Below are positions 24,095 through 33,971 of a stretch of 64,000 nucleotides of DNA, one piece after another (the stretch's first letter is position 1; every line of letters begins with the position of its first letter). Source of the stretch: UKL13-3 sp964392775 (lineage in GTDB: Bacteria > Bacteroidota > Bacteroidia > UKL13-3); contig CAYMRD010000011.1 in the NCBI GenBank assembly GCA_964392775.1, forward strand, positions 45,331-109,330, written 5' to 3'. The notes under the pieces were generated by a model that saw only the letters and a program-made list of their open reading frames with translations, had not been told where the DNA came from and did no database searches. The position numbers and the translations under genes are program-made.

Positions 24095-26731
24095 ATGCTG
24101 AGAAACTTCCTTATCAGTCTTTTGCTTCTATGTTTGGGCGTCCCTGCGTACGCCCAGCAAGGAGTACGTGGTGTTGTAACCAATGCCAAACAGCAACCTG
24201 TTGGGTTCGTAACCATTTACTGCAAGGAGCAAAACAAAAGCACCAACAGCAATGCCGATGGTTCGTATGAACTCAAACTTCCATCCGGTACTCATCATAT
24301 CTATTTTCAATCGGTTGGGTATAAAACAAATATTATTGAAGTAACCATAACAGATGGGTATGTTAAAGTTCCAATCATATTGGAGGAAGTTGCTTATCAA
24401 TTAAAGGAAGTGAACGTACAAAGTGGTGGAACCAATCCTGCTGTATGGATTATGCGTAAAGCCATTGCGGCTGCTCCTTATTACAAACGGCAAGTGCTCA
24501 TGTATCAAACAAGAGTATATGTGAAAGGAAGCGGGAAGCTGGATGAAATACCTTTTTTGTTTGAGAAAATGCTTAAAAAAGATGGTATCGAAGAAGGCCG
24601 AACATTCTTAATCGAAAGCATCAATGAGTTAAGTTTTAGTCAGCCGAATACGTATAAAGAAAAAGCCATCTCTATCAAAAGTTCGTTACCTGTAGATGGC
24701 GCTCCGCAACCCATGAGCATGCTTCGGGGAAGTTTGTACAATACATCTTCAACCGAGTTGATATCGCCCTTATCGCCTCAGGCTTTTTCAGTGTACAATT
24801 TTAAGCTGATAGGAAGTTATTACGAAGAAGGCCGCGAAATCAACAGGATTCAGGTAATTCCCAAACGTAAAGGACAGGATGTTTTGGAAGGAACCATTTA
24901 CATCATTGAAGGACTATGGTGTATTCACAGTACCGATTTGAAAAATACGGGAGGAGGATTTGATACCCGCATCGTTACATCTTTCCGGCCTGTGGCGGGA
25001 ATGGATTTTGTGTGGATGCCCGTAACATACGATATCAGTGTTCATGGCGGATTCCTTGGTTTTAAAGGTTCATTCCGGTATCTGGCATCTGCCGGAAATT
25101 ATCAAATAAACCTCAATCCCAATCTCGACCACAAATGGGTGCAAAACCAAACCAAAGAGCAAATTACCGTGATTCCCGTTGTGAAAGAGGAAGAAGAAAA
25201 AAACAAACCTCAGGTGGTGAAACCGAAAACCAAACGGCAACAGGAAATTGACCAGCTATTGGCCAAAGAAGAACTGAGCAAAATGGAAATGCTCAGGCTG
25301 GCCAATAAAATGAAACTGGAAGCCGAGGAGGAGCAACTTAAAAATCCGGAGATTCGGCAAGATTCATCCACGATGGAAATTGATAGTCTGGCAACTAAAC
25401 GCGACAGCAGCTTTTGGAACGAGAATCGTCCGGTAGCCTTAATGGAAAGTGAAGCAGTAAGCTATAAACATGCCGACTCGGTTACACTCAAACAAACAAA
25501 AGGTTCAATCTCCCGCCACCGCCATGATTCGGGATTTTATTGGCTGGATATTTTTACCGGCAAAGAAGGAACCTTCAATAAAGGAAAAAATCAATTTGCA
25601 TGGAGTGGACTGGCAGGAGAGGGTTCGGAGATATTTGTAAATACGGTTGATGGTTGGGGCGCAGCGGTGAGTTGGAGCATCGGGAGTAAAAAAGCCGACT
25701 CAAAAGAATGGTTGTTTACCAACCGCATTCGCATTCCGTTTGAACGAGCGGCTGTCAATACAACAGGAAGGCTGGAGTATGCTTATGCACCACAAAAGCT
25801 TGGCAAGATTGCCATTGAAGGTGGTTCGTATGTGAGTGATTTTAATGCCACAGGCGGACCTTCACCTTTCGTAAGCAATATTATGTTGTTATTCGACAGA
25901 CGGAATTTGCTTAAACTTTACCAGCAGGATTTTGTAAAGATTGAACACGATATTGAAATCACCAACGGATTGTTGTGGGAGGTTGATTTAGGCTGGTATA
26001 ACCGGTATCAGTTGTGGAATATCAACAGGTTCGCTGCTCAGGAAACACCGGATGGAAAGATTACTCCAAACACACCTGTTGCAGGATATGTAATGCCTAC
26101 ACATCAGGCATTGCACCTCTCCAATGTATTTACGTATACGCCTTACCAACGATACAGAATAAAGCAGGGGCAAAAAAGATACGCACCGGGTAAATGGCCA
26201 ACCTTTAAACTATCTACACACAACGGTATTCCATCTCTGTTGCAAAGTGATGTTGATTACATGAGCATGTCATTCGGCCTCACCGAAAAAATAAAACCCT
26301 TGCACTGGGTATCTGTCAAGCTTTCGGTCAATCACCAATGGTTTGTATACAACCGTTCATCATACTTCCCTGATTATTTACAAGCAGTAGGTAACAGATC
26401 ACCGGTGTTTACGGGAGAACCCTTAACGGTGTTCCGTCAACTGGATTATTATCAATTCTCAAATACTTCTCGCTTAACATCATTCCATTCGGCATTTGAT
26501 TTTAAACGGTTGCTCATTAAACGATTGCCGTTGGTGAACATGACGGATATCCACGAAGAAGTATTTTACAACCTGCTGGTTCCTCCGGGTTCGTTGGTGT
26601 ATCAGGAGTTTGGTTACGGCTTAACAGAATTGTTTGGCTTTGCCAGAGTAGATGTATTTGCCGGTTTCAGAGGTTCCCAATACAATAACTGGGGTGTACG
26701 AGCCATCTTAAACCTGAACGGATTTAAGTAA
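24095..26731 (+). CDS. DUF5686 / carboxypeptidase-like regulatory domain outer-membrane protein (second copy)
   Basis: 878 residues. A signal peptide (ending PAYAQ) precedes a CarboxypepD_reg-like domain (VRGVVTNAKQQPVGFVTIYC), the DUF5686 block beginning NPAVWIMRKAIAAAPYYK, and a C-terminal strand-rich barrel part. Unlike the copy at 10718-13243 it has a long charged insertion (about residues 360-470; KEEEEKNKPQVVKPKTKRQQ onward) that looks disordered or helical. It is probably outer membrane with a periplasmic loop. A TACATTCG box lies 6 nt before the ATG. It is convergent with the ABC-2 permease, only 3 bp between stops. Confidence 0.88.
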   Translation: MLRNFLISLLLLCLGVPAYAQQGVRGVVTNAKQQPVGFVTIYCKEQNKSTNSNADGSYELKLPSGTHHIYFQSVGYKTNIIEVTITDGYVKVPIILEEVAYQLKEVNVQSGGTNPAVWIMRKAIAAAPYYKRQVLMYQTRVYVKGSGKLDEIPFLFEKMLKKDGIEEGRTFLIESINELSFSQPNTYKEKAISIKSSLPVDGAPQPMSMLRGSLYNTSSTELISPLSPQAFSVYNFKLIGSYYEEGREINRIQVIPKRKGQDVLEGTIYIIEGLWCIHSTDLKNTGGGFDTRIVTSFRPVAGMDFVWMPVTYDISVHGGFLGFKGSFRYLASAGNYQINLNPNLDHKWVQNQTKEQITVIPVVKEEEEKNKPQVVKPKTKRQQEIDQLLAKEELSKMEMLRLANKMKLEAEEEQLKNPEIRQDSSTMEIDSLATKRDSSFWNENRPVALMESEAVSYKHADSVTLKQTKGSISRHRHDSGFYWLDIFTGKEGTFNKGKNQFAWSGLAGEGSEIFVNTVDGWGAAVSWSIGSKKADSKEWLFTNRIRIPFERAAVNTTGRLEYAYAPQKLGKIAIEGGSYVSDFNATGGPSPFVSNIMLLFDRRNLLKLYQQDFVKIEHDIEITNGLLWEVDLGWYNRYQLWNINRFAAQETPDGKITPNTPVAGYVMPTHQALHLSNVFTYTPYQRYRIKQGQKRYAPGKWPTFKLSTHNGIPSLLQSDVDYMSMSFGLTEKIKPLHWVSVKLSVNHQWFVYNRSSYFPDYLQAVGNRSPVFTGEPLTVFRQLDYYQFSNTSRLTSFHSAFDFKRLLIKRLPLVNMTDIHEEVFYNLLVPPGSLVYQEFGYGLTELFGFARVDVFAGFRGSQYNNWGVRAILNLNGFK

Positions 26732-26734
26732 CGG

Positions 26735-28012
26735 TTAACGCATAAAAAACCATTTCACCAGTTCTTTATAATTTGCTTTTTTGCCATACATCAAAATACC
26801 AACACGGTAAATGCGGGAGGCAACCCATACGGTGAAGGTAAATCCGAGTACCATCAAAACCATTGACAATGCAAGTTCCCAGCCATCAACACCAAACGGA
26901 ATACGCACCATCATGGCTATAGGCGATGTAAATGGAACGATGGATAACCAAAAGGCAAGGGGGCCGTGCGGGTTTGAAATGATGGCGCTTTGAGCCAATA
27001 CCAGCGACAACACAAGCGGCATGGTAACGGGCAGCATAAATTGTTGAGTGTCGGTTTCCGAATCAACAGCAGAACCAATTGCGGCAAACAATGCACCGTA
27101 AAACAAATAACCCGACACAAAATAAAATACAAACACCATCAGCAGATAGGCATAATCAAACGAACCAAGAGCCTGCAATATTTGGCCAATCTCTCCGGTA
27201 TTAGCCAATTCGGGCGCACTCGAAATCGCATCCCTGCTCATCATTATTCCGCCTGACCCGGTGAATATTAAAATCAGCAATACCCAAATGCAAAACTGTG
27301 TAAGACCAACTAAAGCAATCCCGATAATCTTACCCATCATCAATTCAAAAGGAGATAAGGAAGATATAATGACCTCAACAATACGGTTTGTTTTTTCTTC
27401 GATAACACCCCGCATCACCTGCACTCCATACATAAAAATAAAGAGATAAATAATCAATGCGCTGATATATCCAATCACTGAACTGGCTTGAGTACTGCTG
27501 CTTTCCGCACCGGTTTCGGTAACGGTGGAGGTTGAAATAGTAACCGATTGATGAATGATGTCTTCGAGTGCTTTATTGTTCAGTCCAAGTTTTTCGAGAC
27601 CGGCTTGTTTCTTAATCGAAGCCAGTTGGTCTTCAATTGCATTCATGAGCGTAATACTGGGCTGATTAACCGCCAGCAATGAAACATTGGACAAAGAAGT
27701 GTCGGGGATAATCAATACGGCATCGGTATTGGTGGTGGCAAAAAACGTTGTTGTGTAACCATCTTTAGGTTGTGTTCCCTGAATAAAATCGAGGTGCCCG
27801 GTTGATTGCAGTTTATCGGCAATTATCCCTGATGCATCTTCAACATAAATTGTTTTGAGCGAATTGCCAATATCGCGGTTCACCGCAAAATAAATGATGA
27901 TACCATAAAACAAAGAAAGCAGCAAAGGAGCCACCAGCGTCATAATAACAAAGGAGCGTTTGCGCACGCGGGTCAGGTATTCCCGCTGAATCACCAGAAT
28001 GATTTTTTGCAT
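26735..28012 (-). CDS. ABC-2 type transporter permease (NatB-like)
   Basis: About 425 residues: an N-terminal helix after VIQREYLTRVRKRSFVIMT, a large extracytoplasmic domain (about 50-165), then five to six helices including VMRGVIEEKTNRIVEVIISS, a hallmark of the ABC-2/NatB permease family. The ATP-binding subunit is not next to it, so it is an orphan permease in this window. Start at MQKIILVIQREY; the preceding seven codons look non-native. It follows the thioredoxin-like gene on the same strand, after a terminator. Confidence 0.87.
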   Translation of the reverse strand: MQKIILVIQREYLTRVRKRSFVIMTLVAPLLLSLFYGIIIYFAVNRDIGNSLKTIYVEDASGIIADKLQSTGHLDFIQGTQPKDGYTTTFFATTNTDAVLIIPDTSLSNVSLLAVNQPSITLMNAIEDQLASIKKQAGLEKLGLNNKALEDIIHQSVTISTSTVTETGAESSSTQASSVIGYISALIIYLFIFMYGVQVMRGVIEEKTNRIVEVIISSLSPFELMMGKIIGIALVGLTQFCIWVLLILIFTGSGGIMMSRDAISSAPELANTGEIGQILQALGSFDYAYLLMVFVFYFVSGYLFYGALFAAIGSAVDSETDTQQFMLPVTMPLVLSLVLAQSAIISNPHGPLAFWLSIVPFTSPIAMMVRIPFGVDGWELALSMVLMVLGFTFTVWVASRIYRVGILMYGKKANYKELVKWFFMR

Positions 28013-28032
28013 AGCCAAATCAAATATATACA

Positions 28033-28062
28033 AAAAAGCACCACCCGCAGGCAGTGCTTTTT
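28033..28062 (-). terminator. Terminator of the TlpA-like gene
   Basis: On the - strand, AAAAAGCAC - 12-nt loop - GTGCTTTTTT, right after the stop of the gene at 28064-29497. The 9-bp stem is followed by a T-run. Confidence 0.85.
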
Positions 28063-28063
28063 G

Positions 28064-29497
28064 TTATTCTGTAATTCCTTTTTCAATAAATTCTCTGACT
28101 TGTTCAATCGACAATCGTTTGGCGATAATCTTTTTGTCTTTACCCAACAGATACACAACCGGAGTGCTGTATACATCAAAGTGCCGCCTGAAATTTGATT
28201 CATGGTTAGGGTCATGAACATTGGTCCACGGGAGTTTGTTTTCGCGTATATAATCTTTCCATGTTTTAGGTTCAGTGGTTAAGCTCAAAGCAAATACGTC
28301 TATTTTATTAGCAGCTTTAGTTTTTACACTTTTGTTTTGTTCGTTATAGAGTTCGAGTAGTTTTGGCATTTCCTCTTTACATCTTCCGCATGTAGCATCC
28401 CAAAATATAACCACTGTGTAATCACCTTTAAGGTTGTAAAGCGACTGATAAACATCGGCACTATCAGGCAGGTTGATGTTCTGAGCTTTTTTACCCAACA
28501 GGTTATAGCTTAAGATGTCGGCACGGTCAGTAATTTTGTAACGCAGGGCATCATCCACCCAATAGGTAGCCTTTTTATCGGCATAATATTTTTGTGCCAT
28601 GTGTACAAACACAGCATCCATTCCCATGTATTGCGAGGTTTCGTAATAATTGGTAATCCAGAAAATACACCATTTCGAAATTTCTTTAGACGCTTTCGCT
28701 TTATTAATCACAAAATCGGCAGCCTTGTTAATCGAATCCGGAATTTGCAGTGTCACCTTCAATATATAGTTCTGCAAACGAGGATGAAAAATAGGAGTGC
28801 GCACAATGCGGTCATCCGTAAAGTCGAAGTTGTCGAAATAATGTTCGCGGTAATAATTATACTGAAACATCGAGTCGATGATGGTTCCATCAGGATGTGT
28901 AGGCGCATCCGGAACTTGTATTTCAATCATCATCTTAAATATTTTAGCGATGAGCAGGTTCGGATTTTCATTCACCACTTTTTTGCGGTAGTCCATCACA
29001 CTTTGCTCAATTTTTCTAATCTGTTCAGCCTTCATACGAACCGCAACCGTATCACCTTTGGCTTTTAACTCCTTCATCTCTTTCTCAAGTTCATACGCTT
29101 TTTGTCCGGCATCATTGGCTATTTTGGAATAGGCAAAGAATGCCGTATTCTCGGCAGATCCTTTTACAACCATGTGGTTTACATAAGCAGTAGTATCGGT
29201 TTCAAGTGAAAATACCTGCTCGGTTACAACAAAATCAAATAACAGGTTTTTGCTTTGATTGGCAATCAGGTAAATACCACCTTCTAAAACGCTGTCACGC
29301 TTAAATATTGCTTTACCGGAGGCATCTGTCATGGCGCTGTCGCGTATGTATTGTTTGTCTCCGTAATAGTAGCCCAACAATAATTTTTGATTGGGCATGT
29401 CCTTAATTTTGATGGTTATCTGGTAACCGTCTTTGGCTAAAATAGTAAAGGATGTAAATAGCAGGAGTGTGGCAATGTAGAGCCTGATTTTATTCAT
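28064..29497 (-). CDS. Exported TlpA-like thioredoxin-fold protein with DUF4369/DUF5106-like regions
   Basis: 477 residues: signal peptide (MNKIRLYIATLLLFTSFTILA), an N-terminal beta-sandwich resembling DUF4369 (about 25-115), a helical middle region resembling DUF5106 (about 115-330), and a C-terminal AhpC/TlpA-type thioredoxin domain with active site ATCGRCKEE (CxxC) and cis-Pro strand STPVVYLLG. It probably acts as a periplasmic disulfide reductase, perhaps serving cytochrome or surface-protein maturation. The ccm cluster at 6156-9841 lacks such a reductant, but a functional link is only inferred. Confidence 0.9.
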   Translation of the reverse strand: MNKIRLYIATLLLFTSFTILAKDGYQITIKIKDMPNQKLLLGYYYGDKQYIRDSAMTDASGKAIFKRDSVLEGGIYLIANQSKNLLFDFVVTEQVFSLETDTTAYVNHMVVKGSAENTAFFAYSKIANDAGQKAYELEKEMKELKAKGDTVAVRMKAEQIRKIEQSVMDYRKKVVNENPNLLIAKIFKMMIEIQVPDAPTHPDGTIIDSMFQYNYYREHYFDNFDFTDDRIVRTPIFHPRLQNYILKVTLQIPDSINKAADFVINKAKASKEISKWCIFWITNYYETSQYMGMDAVFVHMAQKYYADKKATYWVDDALRYKITDRADILSYNLLGKKAQNINLPDSADVYQSLYNLKGDYTVVIFWDATCGRCKEEMPKLLELYNEQNKSVKTKAANKIDVFALSLTTEPKTWKDYIRENKLPWTNVHDPNHESNFRRHFDVYSTPVVYLLGKDKKIIAKRLSIEQVREFIEKGITE

Positions 29498-29658
29498 GTG
29501 TATGAAATATTGAGCCGGTGAAAATACTGAATAATAGCAGATGCAAAAATAACGGCTAAATGGATTAATAAAATTTTAAGTAAACATGACAGGTGTCATA
29601 ACTAAATAACCTGAAAATAAACATTTTTGATAGACCAAACCTATAAATAATAAAACAC
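29498..29658. promoter_or_regulatory. Divergent intergenic region
   Basis: 161 bp between the - strand TlpA-like gene and the + strand coiled-coil gene. It is AT-rich with no exact TAnnTTTG box that I can fix and must hold the promoters for both directions. No ORF. Confidence 0.4.
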
Positions 29659-30042
29659 ATGGAAAACAGGATGTACCTTACGGATTTACACGAAGAAAGA
29701 AGAAACTGGCTGAATATTCTTCAATTTACGATTGATGAGATAGAGAGTATGAAGAACCGTTTGGCTGAGATTGTGGCCGCCAATACCAAAACAGAAATTA
29801 CTGCTCAGGTTGAACATTTTCAAAACCAGTTTATTTTGCAACGTGATGTTTTAGATGTATTGCGCCATGATATCAATGAAACAGAAATGATGATGGCAAA
29901 ACAAATTGAGGCCAATCCTGTGGCTACTGAGCGCAAAACAGCTCCCGATCATGCTCCGTTGCGTGAACGTATGGATACTTTTGAGCGCCTGTTCAATGAA
30001 TTAAAGCAGGAATTCAATACCTTCGCAGCCAAAACGCTGTAA
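29659..30042 (+). CDS. Conserved-looking coiled-coil protein of unknown function
   Basis: 127 residues, no signal or membrane segment, highly charged with heptad-like hydrophobics through most of its length (for example LQFTIDEIESMKNRLAEIV and TFERLFNELKQEFNTF). Three helical segments are likely. It ends 2 bp before a TTG-initiated RNA methyltransferase gene and so is probably the first gene of a three-gene operon with two m5C methyltransferases. Role unknown. Confidence 0.75.
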   Translation: MENRMYLTDLHEERRNWLNILQFTIDEIESMKNRLAEIVAANTKTEITAQVEHFQNQFILQRDVLDVLRHDINETEMMMAKQIEANPVATERKTAPDHAPLRERMDTFERLFNELKQEFNTFAAKTL

Positions 30043-30044
30043 GT

Positions 30045-31415
30045 TTGGAACCGCAATACCCGCACGATTTTATACAACAAATTCGGACCCTCATGGGAGA
30101 GGCGTCCGAATTTTTTTTAGCATCCATCCAACAGCCTCCTGCAACATCTGTGCGGCTTAATCCTTACAAACCGGGTGCGAATTTTGTAAATGCAGCAACA
30201 GTTCTCTGGTGTAATCAGGGGTTTACGCTGGCCGAACGTCCTGAGTTTATTTTTGACCCGCTGATTCATGCCGGAGCGTATTATGTGCAGGAAAGCTCAT
30301 CCATGTTTCTGGATTATGTGTTTAGAAACTTGCCTCACAACAATCAGCAACCCCGCAAAGTGCTTGATTTATGTGCCGCTCCGGGAGGTAAAAGCACACT
30401 CATAAGCAGTTGTTTGCGGCCCGGAGATTTGCTGGTGAGCAATGAGATTATCCGTACACGTGCTGCTGTTTTGGAGGAGAATCTCATGAAATGGGGACAG
30501 CCCAATACCATAGTGACTCAAAACGACCCTAAGGATTTTGCTCCTCTTAAACATTTCTTTGATGTGGTAGTGGTAGATGCTCCCTGTTCGGGTGAAGGGC
30601 TTTTTAGAAGAGATAAAAACGCAATGAACGAATGGAGCCTTTCCAGTGTGGCTCTGTGTGAAGCCCGCCAACAAAGGATTGTTGCCGATATTATTGACTG
30701 TTTGAAACCGGGAGGTTTCATGATATACTCAACCTGCACCTATAACCTCAACGAAAACGAACACAATGTGAGGTGGATGAAACAGGAGTTTGGTTTGTTG
30801 GATGTAAATATTCCGATTCCGAATGATTGGCCTGTTGTTTCTTCGTTAACAGAAGATGTGGTGGCGTATCGTTTTTTACCACACAAGGTAAGTGGCGAAG
30901 GGTTGTTTATGGCTTGTTTGCAAAAACCGGAAGGAGAGATTACTGAACACCGCTTCAGACCTGTACAAAGCAAAAATAAAATAAGCGCAACGCAAGTTGA
31001 TAGTTTGAAACGTTGGGTGAACGAAGCGGAACAGTTTTCATGGTTCGATTTAGGCTCCGAAATTTTAGGTATTCCAGCTCAACATGTACAATCATTTTCG
31101 GTTTTATCAAAACACCTGTACCTCAAAAATGCAGGTATCAATATGGGCAGTTTTGCAGGTTCCGATTTAATTCCTTCACATCATCTGGCATTGAGCAGTT
31201 GTTTGTCGCAATCGGTGCAACGCATTGAATTAACTAAAGAAGATGCCATTCGTTACCTGAGAAAAGATGTCTTACAGGTATCATCCAACTTAAAAGGATG
31301 GACAGCTCTCACGTACCAAAACCTGCCATTGGGCTGGGCCAAATTACTCCCGAACCGATTAAACAATTATCTTCCTGCCAATCTCCGTATTCTTAAAGAA
31401 TACAAATATTCATAA
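30045..31415 (+). CDS. RsmF-like m5C RNA methyltransferase (NOL1/NOP2/Sun family)
   Basis: 456 residues. SAM-binding motif LCAAPGGKSTLIS (about 108-120), catalytic cysteines in DAPCSGEGLFRRD (about 178-190) and MIYSTCTYNLNENE (about 228-241). A C-terminal PUA-like domain ends LPLGWAKLLPNRLNNYLP. This architecture fits RsmF/YebU-type 16S rRNA C1407 methyltransferases. The start is TTG, 2 bp after the previous stop; no ATG gives a full N-terminus, so translational coupling is likely. Confidence 0.9.
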   Translation: MEPQYPHDFIQQIRTLMGEASEFFLASIQQPPATSVRLNPYKPGANFVNAATVLWCNQGFTLAERPEFIFDPLIHAGAYYVQESSSMFLDYVFRNLPHNNQQPRKVLDLCAAPGGKSTLISSCLRPGDLLVSNEIIRTRAAVLEENLMKWGQPNTIVTQNDPKDFAPLKHFFDVVVVDAPCSGEGLFRRDKNAMNEWSLSSVALCEARQQRIVADIIDCLKPGGFMIYSTCTYNLNENEHNVRWMKQEFGLLDVNIPIPNDWPVVSSLTEDVVAYRFLPHKVSGEGLFMACLQKPEGEITEHRFRPVQSKNKISATQVDSLKRWVNEAEQFSWFDLGSEILGIPAQHVQSFSVLSKHLYLKNAGINMGSFAGSDLIPSHHLALSSCLSQSVQRIELTKEDAIRYLRKDVLQVSSNLKGWTALTYQNLPLGWAKLLPNRLNNYLPANLRILKEYKYS

Positions 31416-31419
31416 CTGT

Positions 31420-32652
31420 ATGTCTACACTTACCAAATACCACAAACAACGATTGTTTCCCAATTTGATGGATGCCGTGCTCAACTGTACCCGTCAGATA
31501 TTTTTTGAGAAACGGTATGCCGATAAAGCCATTGAACGGATGCTGCAAAGCAATCCTAAATGGGGAGCCCGCGATAGAGCCTTTATTGCCGAATACACGT
31601 ATGATATGGTTCGCTGGTGGCGGTTATTGGCATATATAGCCGGTGTGCCCGAAACGGAAACCGGAACACGTATGCACCAGTTGTTTGCTGCTTTATGGGT
31701 GTGGAATGGCAACGACTTACCCGATTGGGATGTGTTCAGAGGATTCGACAAAGTTAAAATGCTGAAACGTTTTGATGATGCCCAACATATTAGAACCATT
31801 CGCGAATCCATTCCTGATTGGCTGGATGCCCTTGGTGAGCGTGAGTTAGGAGATGCGTGGGATGCTGAAATAAAAGCCATGAACGAGCAGGCTCCGTTAA
31901 TTGTAAGAGCCAACCGTTTAAAAACAAGCAAGGCCAAATTGCTTTCGCGCATGGAGCAGGAAGGCATTGAAGTATCGGAAGTGGCCGGGGTTCCCGATGC
32001 GATTGAAATTCACAAACGCATTAATTTGTTTACCACTCCTTTTATCAAAGAAGGATGGATAGAAGTGCAGGATGCAGCCTCACAACTGGTGGCCGGGTAT
32101 GTAGATGTAAAACCCGGAATGCGGGTGATTGATGCCTGTGCCGGTGCCGGAGGAAAATCGTTGCATCTGGCTGCATTGATGGAAAACAAAGGGCGTATCA
32201 TCTCTATGGATGTAGAATCCTTTAAACTCGAAGAACTCAAACGCAGGGCACGCAGGGCAGGAGCGGGAATCATCGAAACACGTGTGATTGAATCGGCTAA
32301 AACCATTAAACGTTTACAGGAAACAGCCGATAGGGTATTGCTGGATGTACCTTGCAGCGGCTTGGGTGTATTGCGCAGAAACCCTGATGCCAAGTGGAAA
32401 CTGGGCCTCGATTTTATTGTTTCAGTTCGCAAAACACAGCAGGATATTTTGAACCAGTATTCGCAAATGCTGAAACCCGGAGGTAAATTGGTGTATGCTA
32501 CTTGCAGTATTTTGCCGAGTGAAGATGAACATCAGGTAGAGCAGTTTTTAGCTGCTCATCCCGAATATACACTGGAAGAACAATACCGTGTATCGGTTGC
32601 CGAAACAGGGTTTGACGGATTTTTTATGGCCCGCCTGAGCAAAAAAGGTTAG
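31420..32652 (+). CDS. RsmB-like m5C RNA methyltransferase
   Basis: 410 residues. An N-terminal helical region resembles the NusB-like part of RsmB. The methyltransferase domain carries DACAGAGGKSLHLAALM, SMDVESFKLEELKRRA, catalytic DVPCSGLGVLRRNPDAKW (near 310) and YATCSILPSEDEHQ (near 362). Family member of NOL1/NOP2/Sun, probably modifying 16S rRNA cytosine. It begins 4 bp after the RsmF-like gene. Two such enzymes in tandem is notable; which rRNA base this one modifies is uncertain. Confidence 0.9.
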   Translation: MSTLTKYHKQRLFPNLMDAVLNCTRQIFFEKRYADKAIERMLQSNPKWGARDRAFIAEYTYDMVRWWRLLAYIAGVPETETGTRMHQLFAALWVWNGNDLPDWDVFRGFDKVKMLKRFDDAQHIRTIRESIPDWLDALGERELGDAWDAEIKAMNEQAPLIVRANRLKTSKAKLLSRMEQEGIEVSEVAGVPDAIEIHKRINLFTTPFIKEGWIEVQDAASQLVAGYVDVKPGMRVIDACAGAGGKSLHLAALMENKGRIISMDVESFKLEELKRRARRAGAGIIETRVIESAKTIKRLQETADRVLLDVPCSGLGVLRRNPDAKWKLGLDFIVSVRKTQQDILNQYSQMLKPGGKLVYATCSILPSEDEHQVEQFLAAHPEYTLEEQYRVSVAETGFDGFFMARLSKKG

Positions 32653-32699
32653 CGGATTAATCGCGGTATTGTCCTCCGCACCCTCTAATCCAAAATGGA

Positions 32700-32790
32700 G
32701 TTCCGCACACAGTTCTAATTGACAGGCGTAGGCATGCGGCTGGCCCCCTTTCAGGGGCAGGGATGAGCGGGGGGAGCTGACAAAAACGGT
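32700..32790. repeat. Intergenic repeat remnant (CCGCACAC ... TTCTAATTGACAG)
   Basis: CCGCACAC at 32703-32710 is directly followed by AGTTCTAATTGACAG (32711-32725). The first word is shared with the elements at 17883 and 35202, the second with 13818-13832. A C-rich/G-rich hairpin-prone stretch (CCCCCTTTCAGGGGC) follows at about 32745-32759. No ORF. Confidence 0.55.
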
Positions 32791-33863
32791 TAAGCTTCGC
32801 TTGTATGCGGTTCTCCGGGGTTATTGATCCAAGCCGTTAACAATTTGTATCCAATAGAAAGCACAATGGCTCCGGTAAACAAACCAATAAAGCCCGACAT
32901 CATAAACCCTCCGATAACCCCTAAGAAGATTACAAGCATGGGAACGGGAGCGCCTTTACCCAATAAAATGGGTTTTAAAATATTATCGGAGGTAAGCACC
33001 ACCGCAAAATAAATGCTCCATAAAGTGGCAGTCATCGTATCGCCCTGCATAAAAAGGTAAATGGCGGACGGAATCAGAACCAACGCAGGACCCACCTGTA
33101 CAATGGATAAAATCAGGCACGCTAAAATCCAAATGCCGGCATGTGGAATATGGGAAAGGTATAATCCGAATCCGGCAAGGATGGATTGTATAACGGCAAC
33201 ACCCAACACCCCTTTTACCACATTGCGGATAGTAGCTGTTATCAATTTCACAAACTCCTCTCCGCGGTCGTCAATGAACTTATTCAGAATGGTATGGGCG
33301 GCCTGCTCGGTACCTCCTGTTGCCAGTAATACTCCGGCAATAATGATGGATAACAATACCTGAAGAATACCCAGTCCGGTGCCTACAATGGCATTTAACA
33401 CATTACGGGAAACATTGGTGATTTCCGACTGGTATTGCTGAACAAACACTTCTGTATTTTCGGTAAGCAAGGTGAGTATATCATACAGTTTTTTGCCAAT
33501 AACAGGCCAGTCTTTAACCGATTCTTTGGGACCATAAATGGTCAGAGTGCCATTGTCAATTTGCTCTTTAAAGAATGTAGCACTATCGGTAAGTGAGCTT
33601 ACAAACATTGAAACCGGAATAATTAAAACAGCCAGCATAAAAAGTGTAAGCAGTACGGCTGTCAGGGTTTGTTTATTGCCCAAACGTTTTTGGAGCATCA
33701 TCTGAAGCGGGTATACAGCCACGGCAATAATGATTCCCCACAAAACGGGTTGGATAAAAGGAGATAAGATCTGGAAACACCAATATAAAATAAGGATGAG
33801 TAAGGCCAGACGGAGAAAAATTTCAATGGCCTGAGTGGTGGGTTTGTTGGATGGAGTAGTCAT
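32790..33863 (-). CDS. AI-2E family transporter (TqsA/PerM-like permease)
   Basis: 357 residues with about eight membrane helices. The family's core is visible: an N-terminal pair of helices, a soluble loop (about 65-150; ESVKDWPVIGKKLYDILT), then GVLGVAVIQSILAGFGLYLSH-like and a C-terminal block with SDNILKPILLGKGAPVPMLV, the most conserved AI-2E signature, followed by GVIGGFMMSGFIGLFTGAIV. Substrates in the family range from autoinducer-2 to sodium; none can be assigned here. Monocistronic. Confidence 0.9.
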   Translation of the reverse strand: MTTPSNKPTTQAIEIFLRLALLILILYWCFQILSPFIQPVLWGIIIAVAVYPLQMMLQKRLGNKQTLTAVLLTLFMLAVLIIPVSMFVSSLTDSATFFKEQIDNGTLTIYGPKESVKDWPVIGKKLYDILTLLTENTEVFVQQYQSEITNVSRNVLNAIVGTGLGILQVLLSIIIAGVLLATGGTEQAAHTILNKFIDDRGEEFVKLITATIRNVVKGVLGVAVIQSILAGFGLYLSHIPHAGIWILACLILSIVQVGPALVLIPSAIYLFMQGDTMTATLWSIYFAVVLTSDNILKPILLGKGAPVPMLVIFLGVIGGFMMSGFIGLFTGAIVLSIGYKLLTAWINNPGEPHTSEA

Positions 33864-33971
33864 GCTGATAGGATTTAGATTATCGAAAATAGGGATTCAC
33901 CATTAAATCCAATGGAGAAATAAGTAACACCTGTGGAAATGATGCAGGTTCGTTCCTATCGAATAAAATGA

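Noticed and set aside
28033..28062. Terminator for the ABC-2 permease gene
   Set aside because: It lies upstream of that gene's start on the - strand and directly after the TlpA-like gene's stop, so it belongs to the latter.
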